A stretch of DNA of 64,000 nt. It comes from an uncultured Lachnospiraceae bacterium (GTDB lineage: Bacteria; Bacillota_A; Clostridia; Lachnospirales; Lachnospiraceae). The DNA lies in assembly GCA_951801245.1 (NCBI GenBank), contig CATOMC010000012.1, forward strand, positions 6,869 through 70,868, in the 5' to 3' direction. The position numbers were made by a program, and so were the translations under genes. Positions 17,586-26,211 of the stretch are shown piece after piece; position 1 is the stretch's first letter, and the number at the start of each line of letters is the position of its first letter. Below the pieces are notes generated by a model. It searched no databases. It was given only the letters and a program-made list of their open reading frames with translations, and was not told the DNA's origin.

Positions 17586-18932
17586 ATGAAGGGTGTTAAG
17601 GATATGACCCGGGGCAATCCCTTTGCCCTGTTGTTTGGATTTGCCGTTTCTCTGATGATCGGCAATGTGTTCCAACAGCTTTATACATTTGTAGATACCA
17701 TGATCGTAGGCAAATATCTGGGTGTGACGGCACTGGCGGCTCTGGGGGCAACAGAGTGGCTGGTGTTTGTTATGTTGGGGTGTGTGCAGGGGATGACACA
17801 GGGATTTTCCATCAGCATGGCACAACGCTTTGGCAGTCATGACAGGGAGGGACTTGCGCAGGATATGGGATCCAGTCTGGTCTTGTGTCTTTTATTTGGA
17901 TGTATCCTTACTGTGAGTGGACAGATTTTATGTAAACCAATATTGCGGTTGCTCAATACGCCGCAGGACATGATGGAAATGGCGCAGATATATTTGCGGA
18001 CAATTTACGGCGGGGCGTGTATTTCCTTTTGCTATAATATTCTGGCGGCCTTTTTGCGGGCGGCGGGTGACAGCAGGACGCCGCTTCTTGCGGTTTCTTT
18101 GTCGGCGGTCTGTAATATCATACTTGATCTGGTATTTGTGGTGGTGCTGCACCTGGGCGTGTTTGGCGCGGCATTTGCCACGGTGCTGTCGCAGTTATTG
18201 TCTGCGGGATATTGTTTGTGGGCAATCCGGGCAGGCGGGCTTTTACGGCTGAGCAGGGCGGATTTGAAAATACAGCCGGGACGGATGAGAAGGCTTTTAG
18301 AGCTTGGCCTGCCCATGGGACTGCAGAATGTGATCACAGGGCTTGGCGGCGTGGTGGTGCAGTCGGTCATCAACGGGTTCGGGACGCTGTTTGTGGCAGG
18401 GTTTACGGCGGCAAACAAGCTGTATGGGCTTCTGGAGACGGCGGCTGTTTCTTATAGTTACGCAGTGGTATCCTACACGGGACAGAATGTGGGCGCCGGG
18501 GAGTATGGAAGAGTGAAAAGGGGATTTGGCGCAGCCTGTGTCATGGGACTTGTGACTTCTGCTCTTATGTCTATTGTTATGTTAACCTTTGGGAAGCCGA
18601 TCCTCCGGTGCTTTCTCTCAGGCGAAGAACAGGTGATTGTACAGACATTGGAAATCGGATGCACGTTTCTTAAGATCCTTGCCGCCTTTTTCTGGCTTCT
18701 GTATCTGCTTTATATCATCCGGGCCTGTGTGCAGGGGATGGGCAATACGCTGCTGCCCATGTGCTCCAGCTTCCTGCAGTTGGCCATGCGGGTGGGCTGT
18801 GCCCTGTTCCTGACCAGGATCATCGGTCAAAACGGTGTCTTCTGGGGAGAAATCTGTGCCTGGCTTCTGGCGGATGTATTTTTGGGCATATGCCTTGTGC
18901 AGGTGTATAGGGCTGTGAAACAGAGAGATTGA
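17586..18932 (+). CDS. MATE-family multidrug/metabolite efflux transporter
   Basis: The 448-residue integral membrane protein has twelve hydrophobic segments in two repeats of six. It begins with the family's usual TRGNPFALLFGFAVSLMIGNVFQQLYTFVDTMIVGKYLG, including the conserved QQLY and D in TM1. MATE proteins export cationic drugs or metabolites by Na+ or H+ antiport. A GGAGGTAAGGGG ribosome site precedes the ATG. It stands alone between a coiled-coil gene and a repeat-containing intergenic region; no local clue to its substrate is visible. Confidence 0.92.
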   Translation: MKGVKDMTRGNPFALLFGFAVSLMIGNVFQQLYTFVDTMIVGKYLGVTALAALGATEWLVFVMLGCVQGMTQGFSISMAQRFGSHDREGLAQDMGSSLVLCLLFGCILTVSGQILCKPILRLLNTPQDMMEMAQIYLRTIYGGACISFCYNILAAFLRAAGDSRTPLLAVSLSAVCNIILDLVFVVVLHLGVFGAAFATVLSQLLSAGYCLWAIRAGGLLRLSRADLKIQPGRMRRLLELGLPMGLQNVITGLGGVVVQSVINGFGTLFVAGFTAANKLYGLLETAAVSYSYAVVSYTGQNVGAGEYGRVKRGFGAACVMGLVTSALMSIVMLTFGKPILRCFLSGEEQVIVQTLEIGCTFLKILAAFFWLLYLLYIIRACVQGMGNTLLPMCSSFLQLAMRVGCALFLTRIIGQNGVFWGEICAWLLADVFLGICLVQVYRAVKQRD

Positions 18933-19026
18933 GACTGCAATTAATCTCCCCGGAATTGTCAAAGAACCTTGAAAGGGAACTCCAAACCGAGAGCCGACAG
19001 CATAACAAACAACAAAGTAAGACGAA

Positions 19027-19151
19027 GTTACTTTTCACACCCACGCCAGATTCCAGTCTGACATGAAATAAGCCGGTGCTATCGCATCAAACTTATAATG
19101 ATCTCATTCCACTGGAAGTGCTGTTATACTGACGTAAGTGTGAAAAGTTAC
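19027..19151. repeat. 125-bp element with 14-bp terminal inverted repeats
   Basis: GTTACTTTTCACAC at 19027-19040 is matched on the opposite strand by GTGTGAAAAGTTAC at 19138-19151, with one mismatch. A direct AAGTTAC echo lies just outside (19159-19164 region). Internal dyads such as TTCCACTGGAA add structure. Size and terminal repeats resemble a MITE or a dispersed intergenic repeat. No target-site duplication is obvious. Confidence 0.45.
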
Positions 19152-19169
19152 CAAAATAAGTTACACAGG

Positions 19170-19199
19170 TTGCAAAAAAGCCGGAAATACTGATAAAAT
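19170..19199 (+). promoter_or_regulatory. Sigma-70-type promoter for the ArsC-like gene
   Basis: TTGCAA at 19170-19175 and TAAAAT at 19194-19199 are separated by 18 bp, with an AT-rich flank, 71 bp before the start codon at 19270. It lies just outside the inverted-repeat element, so insertion of that element may have set the upstream boundary. Confidence 0.5.
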
Positions 19200-19269
19200 G
19201 GTGTAAAAGAAAACACAGGACCGCTGTCAGGAGCGGATAACAATAGAAAGGGAAATGGAGGACACACAA

Positions 19270-19626
19270 ATGAAACCTACGATCATATATTATGCCAGAT
19301 GTTCTACCTGTCAGAAAGCGTTAAAGTGGCTGGAGCAAAAGGGGATTGCTTATGAAGGGCGGCCGATCAGGGAAGAGAACCCTTCCGCAGATGAATTGAG
19401 AGTCTGGCAGGAAAGAAGCGGCCTTCCGCTCAAGCGGTTTTTTAATACCAGCGGACAGCTCTATAAGGAGATGGGGCTGAAAGATAAGCTTCCGGGGATG
19501 AGTAAGGAGGAGCAGTTAGCCTTGCTTGCCACGGACGGGATGCTTGTGAAGCGGCCGATTCTGGTAAGCGAACAGGGCGTTTTCCCGGGCTTTCAGGAGA
19601 GCGAGTGGGAGAAAATCCTTTTATAA
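19270..19626 (+). CDS. ArsC/Spx-family thioredoxin-fold protein
   Basis: The 118-residue protein belongs to the ArsC/Spx/YffB family. It starts TIIYYARCSTCQKALKWLEQKG, with the active-site pair C-S-T-C, and has the family's later LLATDGMLVKRPILV segment containing the conserved Arg-Pro. YffB-like members are called arsenate reductase family proteins, but many are of unknown physiological role, and no arsenic genes are nearby. The start at 19270 is preferred because GGAGG lies 8 nt upstream; an ATG at 19255 would overlap that site. Confidence 0.85.
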   Translation: MKPTIIYYARCSTCQKALKWLEQKGIAYEGRPIREENPSADELRVWQERSGLPLKRFFNTSGQLYKEMGLKDKLPGMSKEEQLALLATDGMLVKRPILVSEQGVFPGFQESEWEKILL

Positions 19627-19677
19627 CAGGGCAGTTATTTTGGAATAACGCAACGGGCACGGGCCAGGGGGCAGAAG

Positions 19678-20463
19678 ATGATGGTGCAGAACATTTTCAA
19701 TGAATATGCGAGATTTTCCCAGATAGAGGCGATGGCGATCGGTGGTTCCCGCGCCCTTAAGAAAAACGACGAATATTCTGACTATGACGTTTATGTCTAC
19801 TGGAAGGAGCCGATACTGCCGGCTTTGCGAAAGGCTGTGCTTCAAAAACACTGCAGCCATATGGAACTGGGCAATTGTCACAGGGGATACGAAGATAACT
19901 GTATCATGGAAGACGGGGTGCAGTTAAATATCATTTATCGTAATACGGATGAGTTTATCCGGTGCGTTGCACAGGTCGTGGAGGAGCATGAGGCGAAGAG
20001 CGGCTGGACGACCTGTGTATGGCACAGTCTGCTGACAGGCCGCATCGCATATGACAAAGGCGGAAGGCTTGCGGATGCCAAACAGAAGTATACGGTCCGA
20101 TATCCTCAGCCCTTGAAGCACAATATCATCAGCTACAATATGCAGTTGATCAAGTACGGCATCGGTACCTGTCAGGAGCGGATTCAAAAGGCGGCGAAAC
20201 GGGGGGATCTGGTCAGTGTCAATCAGGAGGTGAGCAGATTTCTTGCGTCTTATTTTGATGTGATCTTTGCCATGAATGAGAAACTGCATCCGGGAGAGAG
20301 GCGACTTCTTGATATCTGTATGAAGGAGTGCCAGGTGCTGCCGGCCAATTTTGAATACAATGTCCGGGCGCTTTTGTTGAATCTGTGTAAAGGTTCTCTT
20401 GCTCTTTCTTTGGTCAATGTGATGGTATCGGAACTGGAGAAGGTGTTGGGGGAGGCATTGTAG
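19678..20463 (+). CDS. Nucleotidyltransferase-fold protein (DUF4037-like)
   Basis: The 261-residue protein has an N-terminal nucleotidyltransferase core: AIGGSRALKKNDEYSDYDVYVYW (residues ~20-42) gives the GGS motif and the metal-binding D-x-D pair, and a later acidic position is present near VQLNIIYRN. The rest is helical and resembles DUF4037-type proteins. Substrate is unknown; relatives include aminoglycoside-modifying and tRNA-modifying nucleotidyltransferases, so a small-molecule or RNA target is possible. An AGGGGGCAGAAG site precedes the ATG. It follows the ArsC-like gene after 51 nt and is probably co-transcribed. Confidence 0.75.
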   Translation: MMVQNIFNEYARFSQIEAMAIGGSRALKKNDEYSDYDVYVYWKEPILPALRKAVLQKHCSHMELGNCHRGYEDNCIMEDGVQLNIIYRNTDEFIRCVAQVVEEHEAKSGWTTCVWHSLLTGRIAYDKGGRLADAKQKYTVRYPQPLKHNIISYNMQLIKYGIGTCQERIQKAAKRGDLVSVNQEVSRFLASYFDVIFAMNEKLHPGERRLLDICMKECQVLPANFEYNVRALLLNLCKGSLALSLVNVMVSELEKVLGEAL

Positions 20464-20512
20464 GAGCGGGTGAGAAAAGTAAAAACGTGGGCTGATATGA
20501 TAAACGCGCGAG

Positions 20513-20558
20513 TTGCATTCTGCGTATTTTTATTGTATATTGGTTGATGGCATATAAT
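20513..20558 (+). promoter_or_regulatory. Promoter(s) for the arginine operon
   Basis: TTGCAT (20513-20518) and TATATT (20536-20541) are spaced 17 bp. A second -10-like TATAAT lies at 20553-20558 with a poor -35. The AT-rich TATTTTTATTGTATA stretch between them could overlap an ArgR site, but the match to an ARG box is too weak to call. Confidence 0.5.
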
Positions 20559-20606
20559 TAAGTAGCTACGACAGATTAGCAGTGCATGAAAACATGGAGG
20601 ATTCAC

Positions 20607-21830
20607 ATGAGAGTAATAGACGGCGGCGTGACGGCGGCGCAGGGGTTTGAGGCAGCCGGGGTGGAAGCAGCGATCAAATATCAGAACAGGAAGGATATGG
20701 CTATGATCTATAGCAGGGTACCCTGCCGGGCGGCGGGTGTTTTTACCAGTAATGTGGTGAAGGCGGCCCCGGTATTGTGGGATAAGGAAGTGGTAGAGCA
20801 TTCTCCTTACGCGCAGGCGGTCATTGTCAATGCGGGGATTGCCAATGCCTGTACAGGGAAGCAGGGATATGAATGCTGCAGGCAGACGGCGGCCAAAGCA
20901 GCGCAGGTACTTAGGATTCCGGAGGATGCGGTGCTTGTGGCATCCACAGGTGTGATCGGCTGGCAGCTTCCGGTAGATAAGATTATGGCCGGAGTGGAGA
21001 AACTGGCGGCGGTCAGGACAGATACCCTGGAGGCCGGGCAGGCTGCCGTGGAGGCCATTATGACCACCGATACGGTGCCCAAGCAGGCTGCCGTGGAGAT
21101 TGAGATCGGCGGCAAGAAGGTCACTGTGGGCGGTATGTGCAAAGGTTCCGGTATGATCCACCCAAATATGTGCACCATGCTGGCCTTTGTGACCACGGAT
21201 CTGGCCATCTCCAAAGATCTGCTGCAGGAGGCGCTGCGGGAGGATGTGGCAGATACCTTTAATATGATTTCGGTGGACGGCGATACTTCCACCAATGATA
21301 CCCTTGTGGTATTGGCCAACGGTCTTGCGGGGAACCCGGAAATCACTACGAAGAATGATGATTATGATAAATTCAAAGAGGCGCTTCGCTTTATCAACAC
21401 CACGTTAGCAAAGAAGATGGCCGGTGACGGGGAAGGCGCTACGGCGCTTTTTGAGACAAAGGTCATCCATGCAGCTACGAAAAAGGAGGCGCGGATATTA
21501 AGCAAGTCCGTGGTCTGTTCCAGTCTCACCAAGGCCATGATTTATGGCCATGACGCCAATGTGGGACGGATCATGTGTGCGCTGGGCTATTCGGGTGTGG
21601 ATTTTGACCCGGAACAGGTGGATATTTACTGTGAGAGTGACGAGGAACGTATGCAGATTTGCGCAAACGGTATGCTAACGGACTATAATGAGGAAGCGGC
21701 AACGAAGATTCTCTCGGCGCCGGAGGTGCGTGTGATCGTGGATATGAAGCAGGGAGAGGAAAGTGCGGCTGCCTGGGGATGCGATCTGACTTATGATTAT
21801 GTGAAGATCAATGCGGATTACCGGAGTTAG
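20607..21830 (+). CDS. argJ: Bifunctional ornithine acetyltransferase / N-acetylglutamate synthase
   Basis: The 407-residue enzyme recycles the acetyl group from N-acetylornithine to glutamate and, in bifunctional forms, also makes N-acetylglutamate from acetyl-CoA. ArgJ is an autoproteolytic N-terminal-nucleophile enzyme; the motif [20 protein letters not shown] contains the cleavage Thr, here preceded by Cys where many homologues have Ala. The C-terminal NTSTNDT-type segment ([15 protein letters not shown]) and final [12 protein letters not shown] match the family. Start 20607 is chosen for the GGAGG upstream; the ATG at 20586 lies before that site. It heads argJ-argB-argD; no argC is in the window. 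Confidence 0.95.
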   Translation: MRVIDGGVTAAQGFEAAGVEAAIKYQNRKDMAMIYSRVPCRAAGVFTSNVVKAAPVLWDKEVVEHSPYAQAVIVNAGIANACTGKQGYECCRQTAAKAAQVLRIPEDAVLVASTGVIGWQLPVDKIMAGVEKLAAVRTDTLEAGQAAVEAIMTTDTVPKQAAVEIEIGGKKVTVGGMCKGSGMIHPNMCTMLAFVTTDLAISKDLLQEALREDVADTFNMISVDGDTSTNDTLVVLANGLAGNPEITTKNDDYDKFKEALRFINTTLAKKMAGDGEGATALFETKVIHAATKKEARILSKSVVCSSLTKAMIYGHDANVGRIMCALGYSGVDFDPEQVDIYCESDEERMQICANGMLTDYNEEAATKILSAPEVRVIVDMKQGEESAAAWGCDLTYDYVKINADYRS

Positions 21831-21895
21831 AAAGGGATTCGCTTTCTAACACGGATATGGACGATAGTGAACGAAGACAGAAAAGAGGACGCGCA

Positions 21896-22795
21896 ATGGA
21901 ACAGCAGGAAATGAACAAGATTCTGGAGAAAGCGGAGGTCTTGATTGAGGCACTTCCCTATATTCAGAAATTTAACCGGAAGATTATCGTGGTCAAGTAC
22001 GGCGGAAGCGCCATGAGCAACGAGGAATTACAGCGTAATGTCATCAAGGATGTGACGCTGCTTAAGCTGGTCGGCTTTAAGCCCATCATCGTGCATGGCG
22101 GCGGCAAAGAGATCAGCCGCTGGGTCGGTAAGGTCGGCAAAGAAGCCAGATTCGTGAACGGTCTGCGGGTAACCGACGACGAGACCATGGAGATTGCGGA
22201 GATGGTCTTAAATAAAGTGAATAAGAACCTGGTGCGCATGGTCAGTGAACTGGGAGTCAGGGCTGTGGGAGTCAGCGGCAAGGACGGCGGCCTGCTGCAG
22301 TGTGAGAAGAAGTATGCCGATGGCGAGGATATCGGTTATGTGGGAGAAGTAAAGCATGTGGACCCGAAGGTGCTCTATGATCTTCTGGAAAAAGATTTTT
22401 TGCCGATCGTAGCCCCCATCGGTCTGGATGATGCGTTTCAGACGTATAATATCAACGCGGACGATGCGGCCTGCGCTATCGCCAAGGCGGTGGGAGCGGA
22501 CAAGCTGGTATTTCTGACGGATATCGAGGGCTTATATAAAGATATCAACGATAAGGCAAGCTTTATTTCAAGGCTCACAGCGTCTCAGGCAGACGAACTG
22601 ATAGAGGGCGGATTTATCGGTGGCGGCATGCTGCCCAAACTGCACAACTGCACGGATGCCATCAAAGAAGGCGTGGGAAGAGTCCATATTCTGGACGGGC
22701 GTATCGCTCACTGTCTGCTGTTGGAGATCTTTACCAACCAGGGTATCGGAACGGCGATCATCGCAGACGATGACAGTATTGACAATCCCGCATAG
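21896..22795 (+). CDS. argB: Acetylglutamate kinase
   Basis: The 299-residue amino-acid kinase phosphorylates N-acetylglutamate, the second step of arginine synthesis. Visible motifs are KYGGSAM (ATP phosphate binding), [10 protein letters not shown] (substrate loop) and the C-terminal [11 protein letters not shown] segment of the nucleotide site. The N-terminal helix ([20 protein letters not shown]) is the form found in arginine-inhibited hexameric kinases, suggesting feedback control. The ATG at 21896 follows AGAGGA by 6 nt; an in-frame ATG at 21857 lacks a ribosome site. Confidence 0.95.
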   Translation: MEQQEMNKILEKAEVLIEALPYIQKFNRKIIVVKYGGSAMSNEELQRNVIKDVTLLKLVGFKPIIVHGGGKEISRWVGKVGKEARFVNGLRVTDDETMEIAEMVLNKVNKNLVRMVSELGVRAVGVSGKDGGLLQCEKKYADGEDIGYVGEVKHVDPKVLYDLLEKDFLPIVAPIGLDDAFQTYNINADDAACAIAKAVGADKLVFLTDIEGLYKDINDKASFISRLTASQADELIEGGFIGGGMLPKLHNCTDAIKEGVGRVHILDGRIAHCLLLEIFTNQGIGTAIIADDDSIDNPA

Positions 22796-22834
22796 ATGTA
22801 AACGTTCTTGCATGGAATATAAAGGGAGATAATT

Positions 22835-24049
22835 ATGGGTACGACAATGCAGCAATATATAGATGAGGCCGAAAAGGCTCTTTTACATACGTATAACCGT
22901 TATCAGGTGGTTTTTGATAAAGGGGAGGGTGTGTACCTTTATGATATAGAAGGTAAGAAATATCTGGACTTTGTGTCTGGTATTGCGGTCTTTGCACTGG
23001 GATACCAGAACAAAGAGTACAATGATGCCCTGAAAGCACAGATTGATAAGATCATCCATACCTCTAATTATTACTATAATCTGCCGGCCATCGAAGCGGC
23101 TAAGAAGATGAAAGAGATTTCCGGTATGGACAGGGTCTTTTTTACCAACAGCGGGGCGGAAGCCATCGAGGGTGCGATTAAGACGGCCAGAAAGTATGCG
23201 TATCTGAAAGACGGTTCCACGGATCATGAGATCATCGCCATGAACCATTCTTTCCACGGACGTACCATGGGAGCGCTTTCCGTTACGGGCAACCCTCATT
23301 ACAGAGAGGCTTTTGAGCCGATGATCGGAAATATCCGGTTTGCGGATTTGAATGATTGGGACAGTGTGGTATCCCGGGTGACGGATAAGACCTGCGCGAT
23401 TCTTTTTGAGACAGTGCAGGGGGAAGGCGGTATCTATCCGGCAACGGAGGAATTTATGCGAAACGTCAGGGCGCTTTGTGATGAGCGGGATATTCTGATG
23501 ATCCTGGATGAAATTCAGTGCGGCATGGGACGGACCGGTACCATGTATGCCTGGCAGCGCTATGGCATTAAGCCGGATGTGATGACCACGGCCAAGGCGT
23601 TAGGCTGCGGCGTGCCGGTGGGCGCTTTTCTGATGACAGAAAAGGTGGGGGCGAACTCTCTTGCGGCCGGTGACCACGGCACCACTTACGGAGGCAACCC
23701 GTTAGCCTGTGCGGCTGTCTGTAAAGTGATAGAATTGTTCGAAAAGGAAGAGGTCCTTTCCAATGTGGAGAAAGTGGGCGCATATCTTGGCAAATGCCTG
23801 GATGAGTTCGTATCAGAATTTGACTGTATCAGTCAAAGACGCGGCATAGGGCTGCTACAGGGACTTGTCTTTGACAGGCCGGTGGGCGATATCATTAAAC
23901 GGGCGATGGACAGGGGTCTGGTTTTGATTAATGCAGGGACGAATATCATCCGTTTTGTGCCGCCGCTGATCATTGGGGAGCAGCATGTGGATGAAATGAC
24001 GGCAATCTTACGGGAATGCTTAAAAGAAGCAGAAGGAGAGCAGAAGTGA
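22835..24049 (+). CDS. argD: Acetylornithine aminotransferase
   Basis: The 404-residue PLP enzyme (class III aminotransferase) converts N-acetylglutamate semialdehyde to N-acetylornithine. Motifs seen are TNSGAEAIEGAIKTARKY (phosphate and PLP contacts), FHGRTMGALSVTG, LDEIQCGMGRTG (PLP-binding Asp) and TTAKALGCGVPVGAF with the Schiff-base lysine. AAAGGGAG lies before the ATG. The final TGA overlaps the GTG start of the next gene (GTGA at 24046-24049), which couples translation of an unrelated solute-binding protein to arginine synthesis. Confidence 0.95.
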   Translation: MGTTMQQYIDEAEKALLHTYNRYQVVFDKGEGVYLYDIEGKKYLDFVSGIAVFALGYQNKEYNDALKAQIDKIIHTSNYYYNLPAIEAAKKMKEISGMDRVFFTNSGAEAIEGAIKTARKYAYLKDGSTDHEIIAMNHSFHGRTMGALSVTGNPHYREAFEPMIGNIRFADLNDWDSVVSRVTDKTCAILFETVQGEGGIYPATEEFMRNVRALCDERDILMILDEIQCGMGRTGTMYAWQRYGIKPDVMTTAKALGCGVPVGAFLMTEKVGANSLAAGDHGTTYGGNPLACAAVCKVIELFEKEEVLSNVEKVGAYLGKCLDEFVSEFDCISQRRGIGLLQGLVFDRPVGDIIKRAMDRGLVLINAGTNIIRFVPPLIIGEQHVDEMTAILRECLKEAEGEQK

Positions 24050-25530
24050 CTCTGAAAAAAAGACTGGCGATGATCCTGGCAATCGCACTTTTGGCCGGCG
24101 GCCTTTATGGAGTAGGCAGACTTGGCATGACGGTGGAGCGGGACGAGACAATGGAGGCGGAGGAAGATATCCTCTTTGGACATCGGGATACGTTATACTT
24201 ATGGTACACGGATGAGGCGCTGACAGATTATCTCAACAGCGTGGTGGTTTCTTACAGCGAATATCAGGATGAGGTGCGTGTGGTACCGGTGTATACGCCG
24301 GGGCTTGAATATCTGGAGACCATCAATCAGGCATCTTTGCAGACCGAAGAAGTGCCGGATTTATATATTGTCAGCAATGATTCTCTGGAAAAAGCCTATC
24401 TGGCGGGACTCGCATCGCAGGTCAGGACACCGGAAGGCGTACTTCCCATGGAAGAGATTCTGCCGGAGACGGCAGTGCGGGCAGTGACTTATCACGATAA
24501 GCAGATCGGGTATCCGTTTTATTTTGAGACAAGCTGCTTTCTGTACAACAAGACCTATCTGGAGGACTGGGCCAGGGCTCAGCTCGAGGCGCAGACGGAT
24601 CTGGAGGCGGCCGAAGAGTCTCAGGAGCAGGCAGATAACGGTGAGGTAGAGGAAGAAGTTTCCGGGGAAGCGGCGGCGGTCAGTCTTTCCGATGAGGCTG
24701 TTGAGGCGAAGCTGGAGGAAGCGCTTCCGCATACGATAGATGATATTCTTGCCTTTGCGGATGTGTATGATGCGCCGGAACAGGTGGAGGCCGTTTTCAA
24801 GTGGGATGTATCGGATATTTTTTATAATTATTTCTTTGTGGGAGACTATATTGATGTGGGCGGTGTAAGCGGCGACCGTTCAGATTCCATCCATATTTAC
24901 AATGAAGAGGCAATCCGCTGCCTGCGGGTATATCAGGCGCTGAACCAGTTCTTTTCGATTGATACCAAGGAAATCAGCTATGACGGCGTCTTGCAGGATT
25001 TTATGGATGGAAAGATTGTATATACGGTGGTTACATCGGATGCGCTTTCCAAGATAGAAAAGGCAAAGGAAGAGGGGACATTTGCCTATGAATACGGCAT
25101 GTCCAGGCTGCCTGATGTGAGTGAAGAGCTGCGCTCATCCTCCCTTTCGGTGACACAGTGCGTGGCAGTCAACGGTTATAGTGTGAAAAAGGACATGGCC
25201 AATGATTTTGCAGTCTATCTGACAGAGTATGCGACGGACGATCTCTATGCAAGGACAGGCAAACTTCCTGTGTATATGGGCAGCGCAGTCTATGACAATC
25301 CCAACGCGGCGGCTTTTTTGGAAGAATATGAAAATTCCGTACCCATGCCGAAGATGATTGAGACCAGTAACTTCTGGGTGGAACTGGAGATCGCCTTTGC
25401 CAAGATCTGGACGGGAGACGACGCCAATGAATCTTTGCGGGCGCTTTCAGAGAAGATTATGGCGCAGGTCCTTGGAGAAGAATACACGGAGGAGTATATC
25501 GATGTGCCGGAACCGGTGCAGGATTCTTAA
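24046..25530 (+). CDS. Membrane-anchored solute-binding protein in the arg operon
   Basis: The 494-residue protein has one N-terminal hydrophobic helix (about residues 8-26) without a lipobox cysteine, so it is probably a tethered or secreted extracytoplasmic protein. The body looks like a family-1 solute-binding protein (DTLYLWYTDEALTDYLNSVV..., then PYPFYFETSCFLYNKTYL-like inner-lobe segment). An acidic Glu/Ala-rich insert (about residues 185-220) is unusual and probably a flexible loop. No permease genes are adjacent. The GTG start overlaps the argD stop, with AGGAGAG upstream. Ligand is unknown; an amino-acid link is suggested only by operon position. Confidence 0.75.
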   Translation: MTLKKRLAMILAIALLAGGLYGVGRLGMTVERDETMEAEEDILFGHRDTLYLWYTDEALTDYLNSVVVSYSEYQDEVRVVPVYTPGLEYLETINQASLQTEEVPDLYIVSNDSLEKAYLAGLASQVRTPEGVLPMEEILPETAVRAVTYHDKQIGYPFYFETSCFLYNKTYLEDWARAQLEAQTDLEAAEESQEQADNGEVEEEVSGEAAAVSLSDEAVEAKLEEALPHTIDDILAFADVYDAPEQVEAVFKWDVSDIFYNYFFVGDYIDVGGVSGDRSDSIHIYNEEAIRCLRVYQALNQFFSIDTKEISYDGVLQDFMDGKIVYTVVTSDALSKIEKAKEEGTFAYEYGMSRLPDVSEELRSSSLSVTQCVAVNGYSVKKDMANDFAVYLTEYATDDLYARTGKLPVYMGSAVYDNPNAAAFLEEYENSVPMPKMIETSNFWVELEIAFAKIWTGDDANESLRALSEKIMAQVLGEEYTEEYIDVPEPVQDS

Positions 25531-25565
25531 GACACAAGAATAATTATGAGCAGGATGGATATGAT

Positions 25566-25599
25566 AAGACAAGACGGTGATTGCTGTCTTGTCTTTTTA
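25566..25599 (+). terminator. Intrinsic terminator after the arg operon
   Basis: AAGACAAGAC (25566-25575) pairs perfectly with GTCTTGTCTT (25586-25595) around a 10-nt loop and runs into TTTTTAT. It closes the argJ-argB-argD-SBP transcript. Confidence 0.85.
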
Positions 25600-25699
25600 T
25601 ATCAGGAAATTGCGGCAGTGCAAATCTGAGCCTGACAAGAAAGGATGGAGCTTTAGAGAATAAGCGGGACGGACGGCAGAGAGGAGATGGACAGAGATT

Positions 25700-26131
25700 A
25701 TGTTTGGATTATTGATCGCATTATTATCAGGTGCATTGATGAGCGTACAGGGTGTTTTTAATACACAGGTGACGAAGACATCCGGCATCTGGGTGGCCAA
25801 TGCTTTTGTGCAGTTTACGGCTCTTTTGGTCTGTCTGGCGGTGTGGCTTGTGACGGATCGGTCATCTTTTGCCGCAATCATGAAGGTGGAGCCGAAATAC
25901 ATGCTACTGGGCGGTGCCATCGGTGCGTTCATTACGTATACGGTTATTAAAGGAATGGATCTGTTAGGGCCTGCGCGGGCCGTGATGCTCATTGTAATCG
26001 CACAGCTTGCGGTCGCTTATCTGATCGAACTTCTCGGCCTCTTTGGTGTGGAGAAACAGCCACTGGAGGTGCGTAAGATGGTGGGCATGGGAGTGGCAAT
26101 TGCAGGAATCGTGATTTTTAAGTGGACATAG
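25700..26131 (+). CDS. DMT-family small membrane transporter (YdcZ/DUF606-like)
   Basis: The 143-residue protein has about four to five transmembrane helices. It opens FGLLIALLSGALMSVQGVFNTQVTK, the typical start of the YdcZ (DUF606) half-size DMT family, which usually works as a dimer. The final segment VRKMVGMGVAIAGIVIFKW closes the last helix. Substrate is unknown. The start ATG lacks a strong ribosome site (AGAGGAGATGGACAGAGATT upstream has GAGGAG at a long distance). It is probably its own unit, since a terminator precedes it. Confidence 0.82.
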   Translation: MFGLLIALLSGALMSVQGVFNTQVTKTSGIWVANAFVQFTALLVCLAVWLVTDRSSFAAIMKVEPKYMLLGGAIGAFITYTVIKGMDLLGPARAVMLIVIAQLAVAYLIELLGLFGVEKQPLEVRKMVGMGVAIAGIVIFKWT

Positions 26132-26211
26132 GCCGCAATTTATTTTACAATGGAAATACGATGCGTCAGGCGGGAACTTCCTGAAGGGTATCAAAGCCCG
26201 GAAAGGAAAGT

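Larger units (their letters stand above)
18933..19269. other. Intergenic region with an inverted-repeat element
   Basis: This 337-bp gap after the MATE gene contains no credible gene. It starts with a short dyad (GAGATT...AATCTC) without a T-run, then a 125-bp segment bounded by inverted repeats (19027-19151), then a promoter at 19170-19199 for the ArsC-like gene. Parts of the repeat can be read as an open frame on the minus strand, but without a ribosome site. Confidence 0.5.

Noticed and set aside
20250..21161. 303-codon minus-strand frame over argJ and the nucleotidyltransferase gene
   Set aside because: It overlaps two convincing plus-strand genes and has no domain-like features.
22798..22814. 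CRE-like catabolite site before argD
   Set aside because: The sequence TGTAAACGTTCTTG fits only one half of the CRE consensus and is not palindromic.
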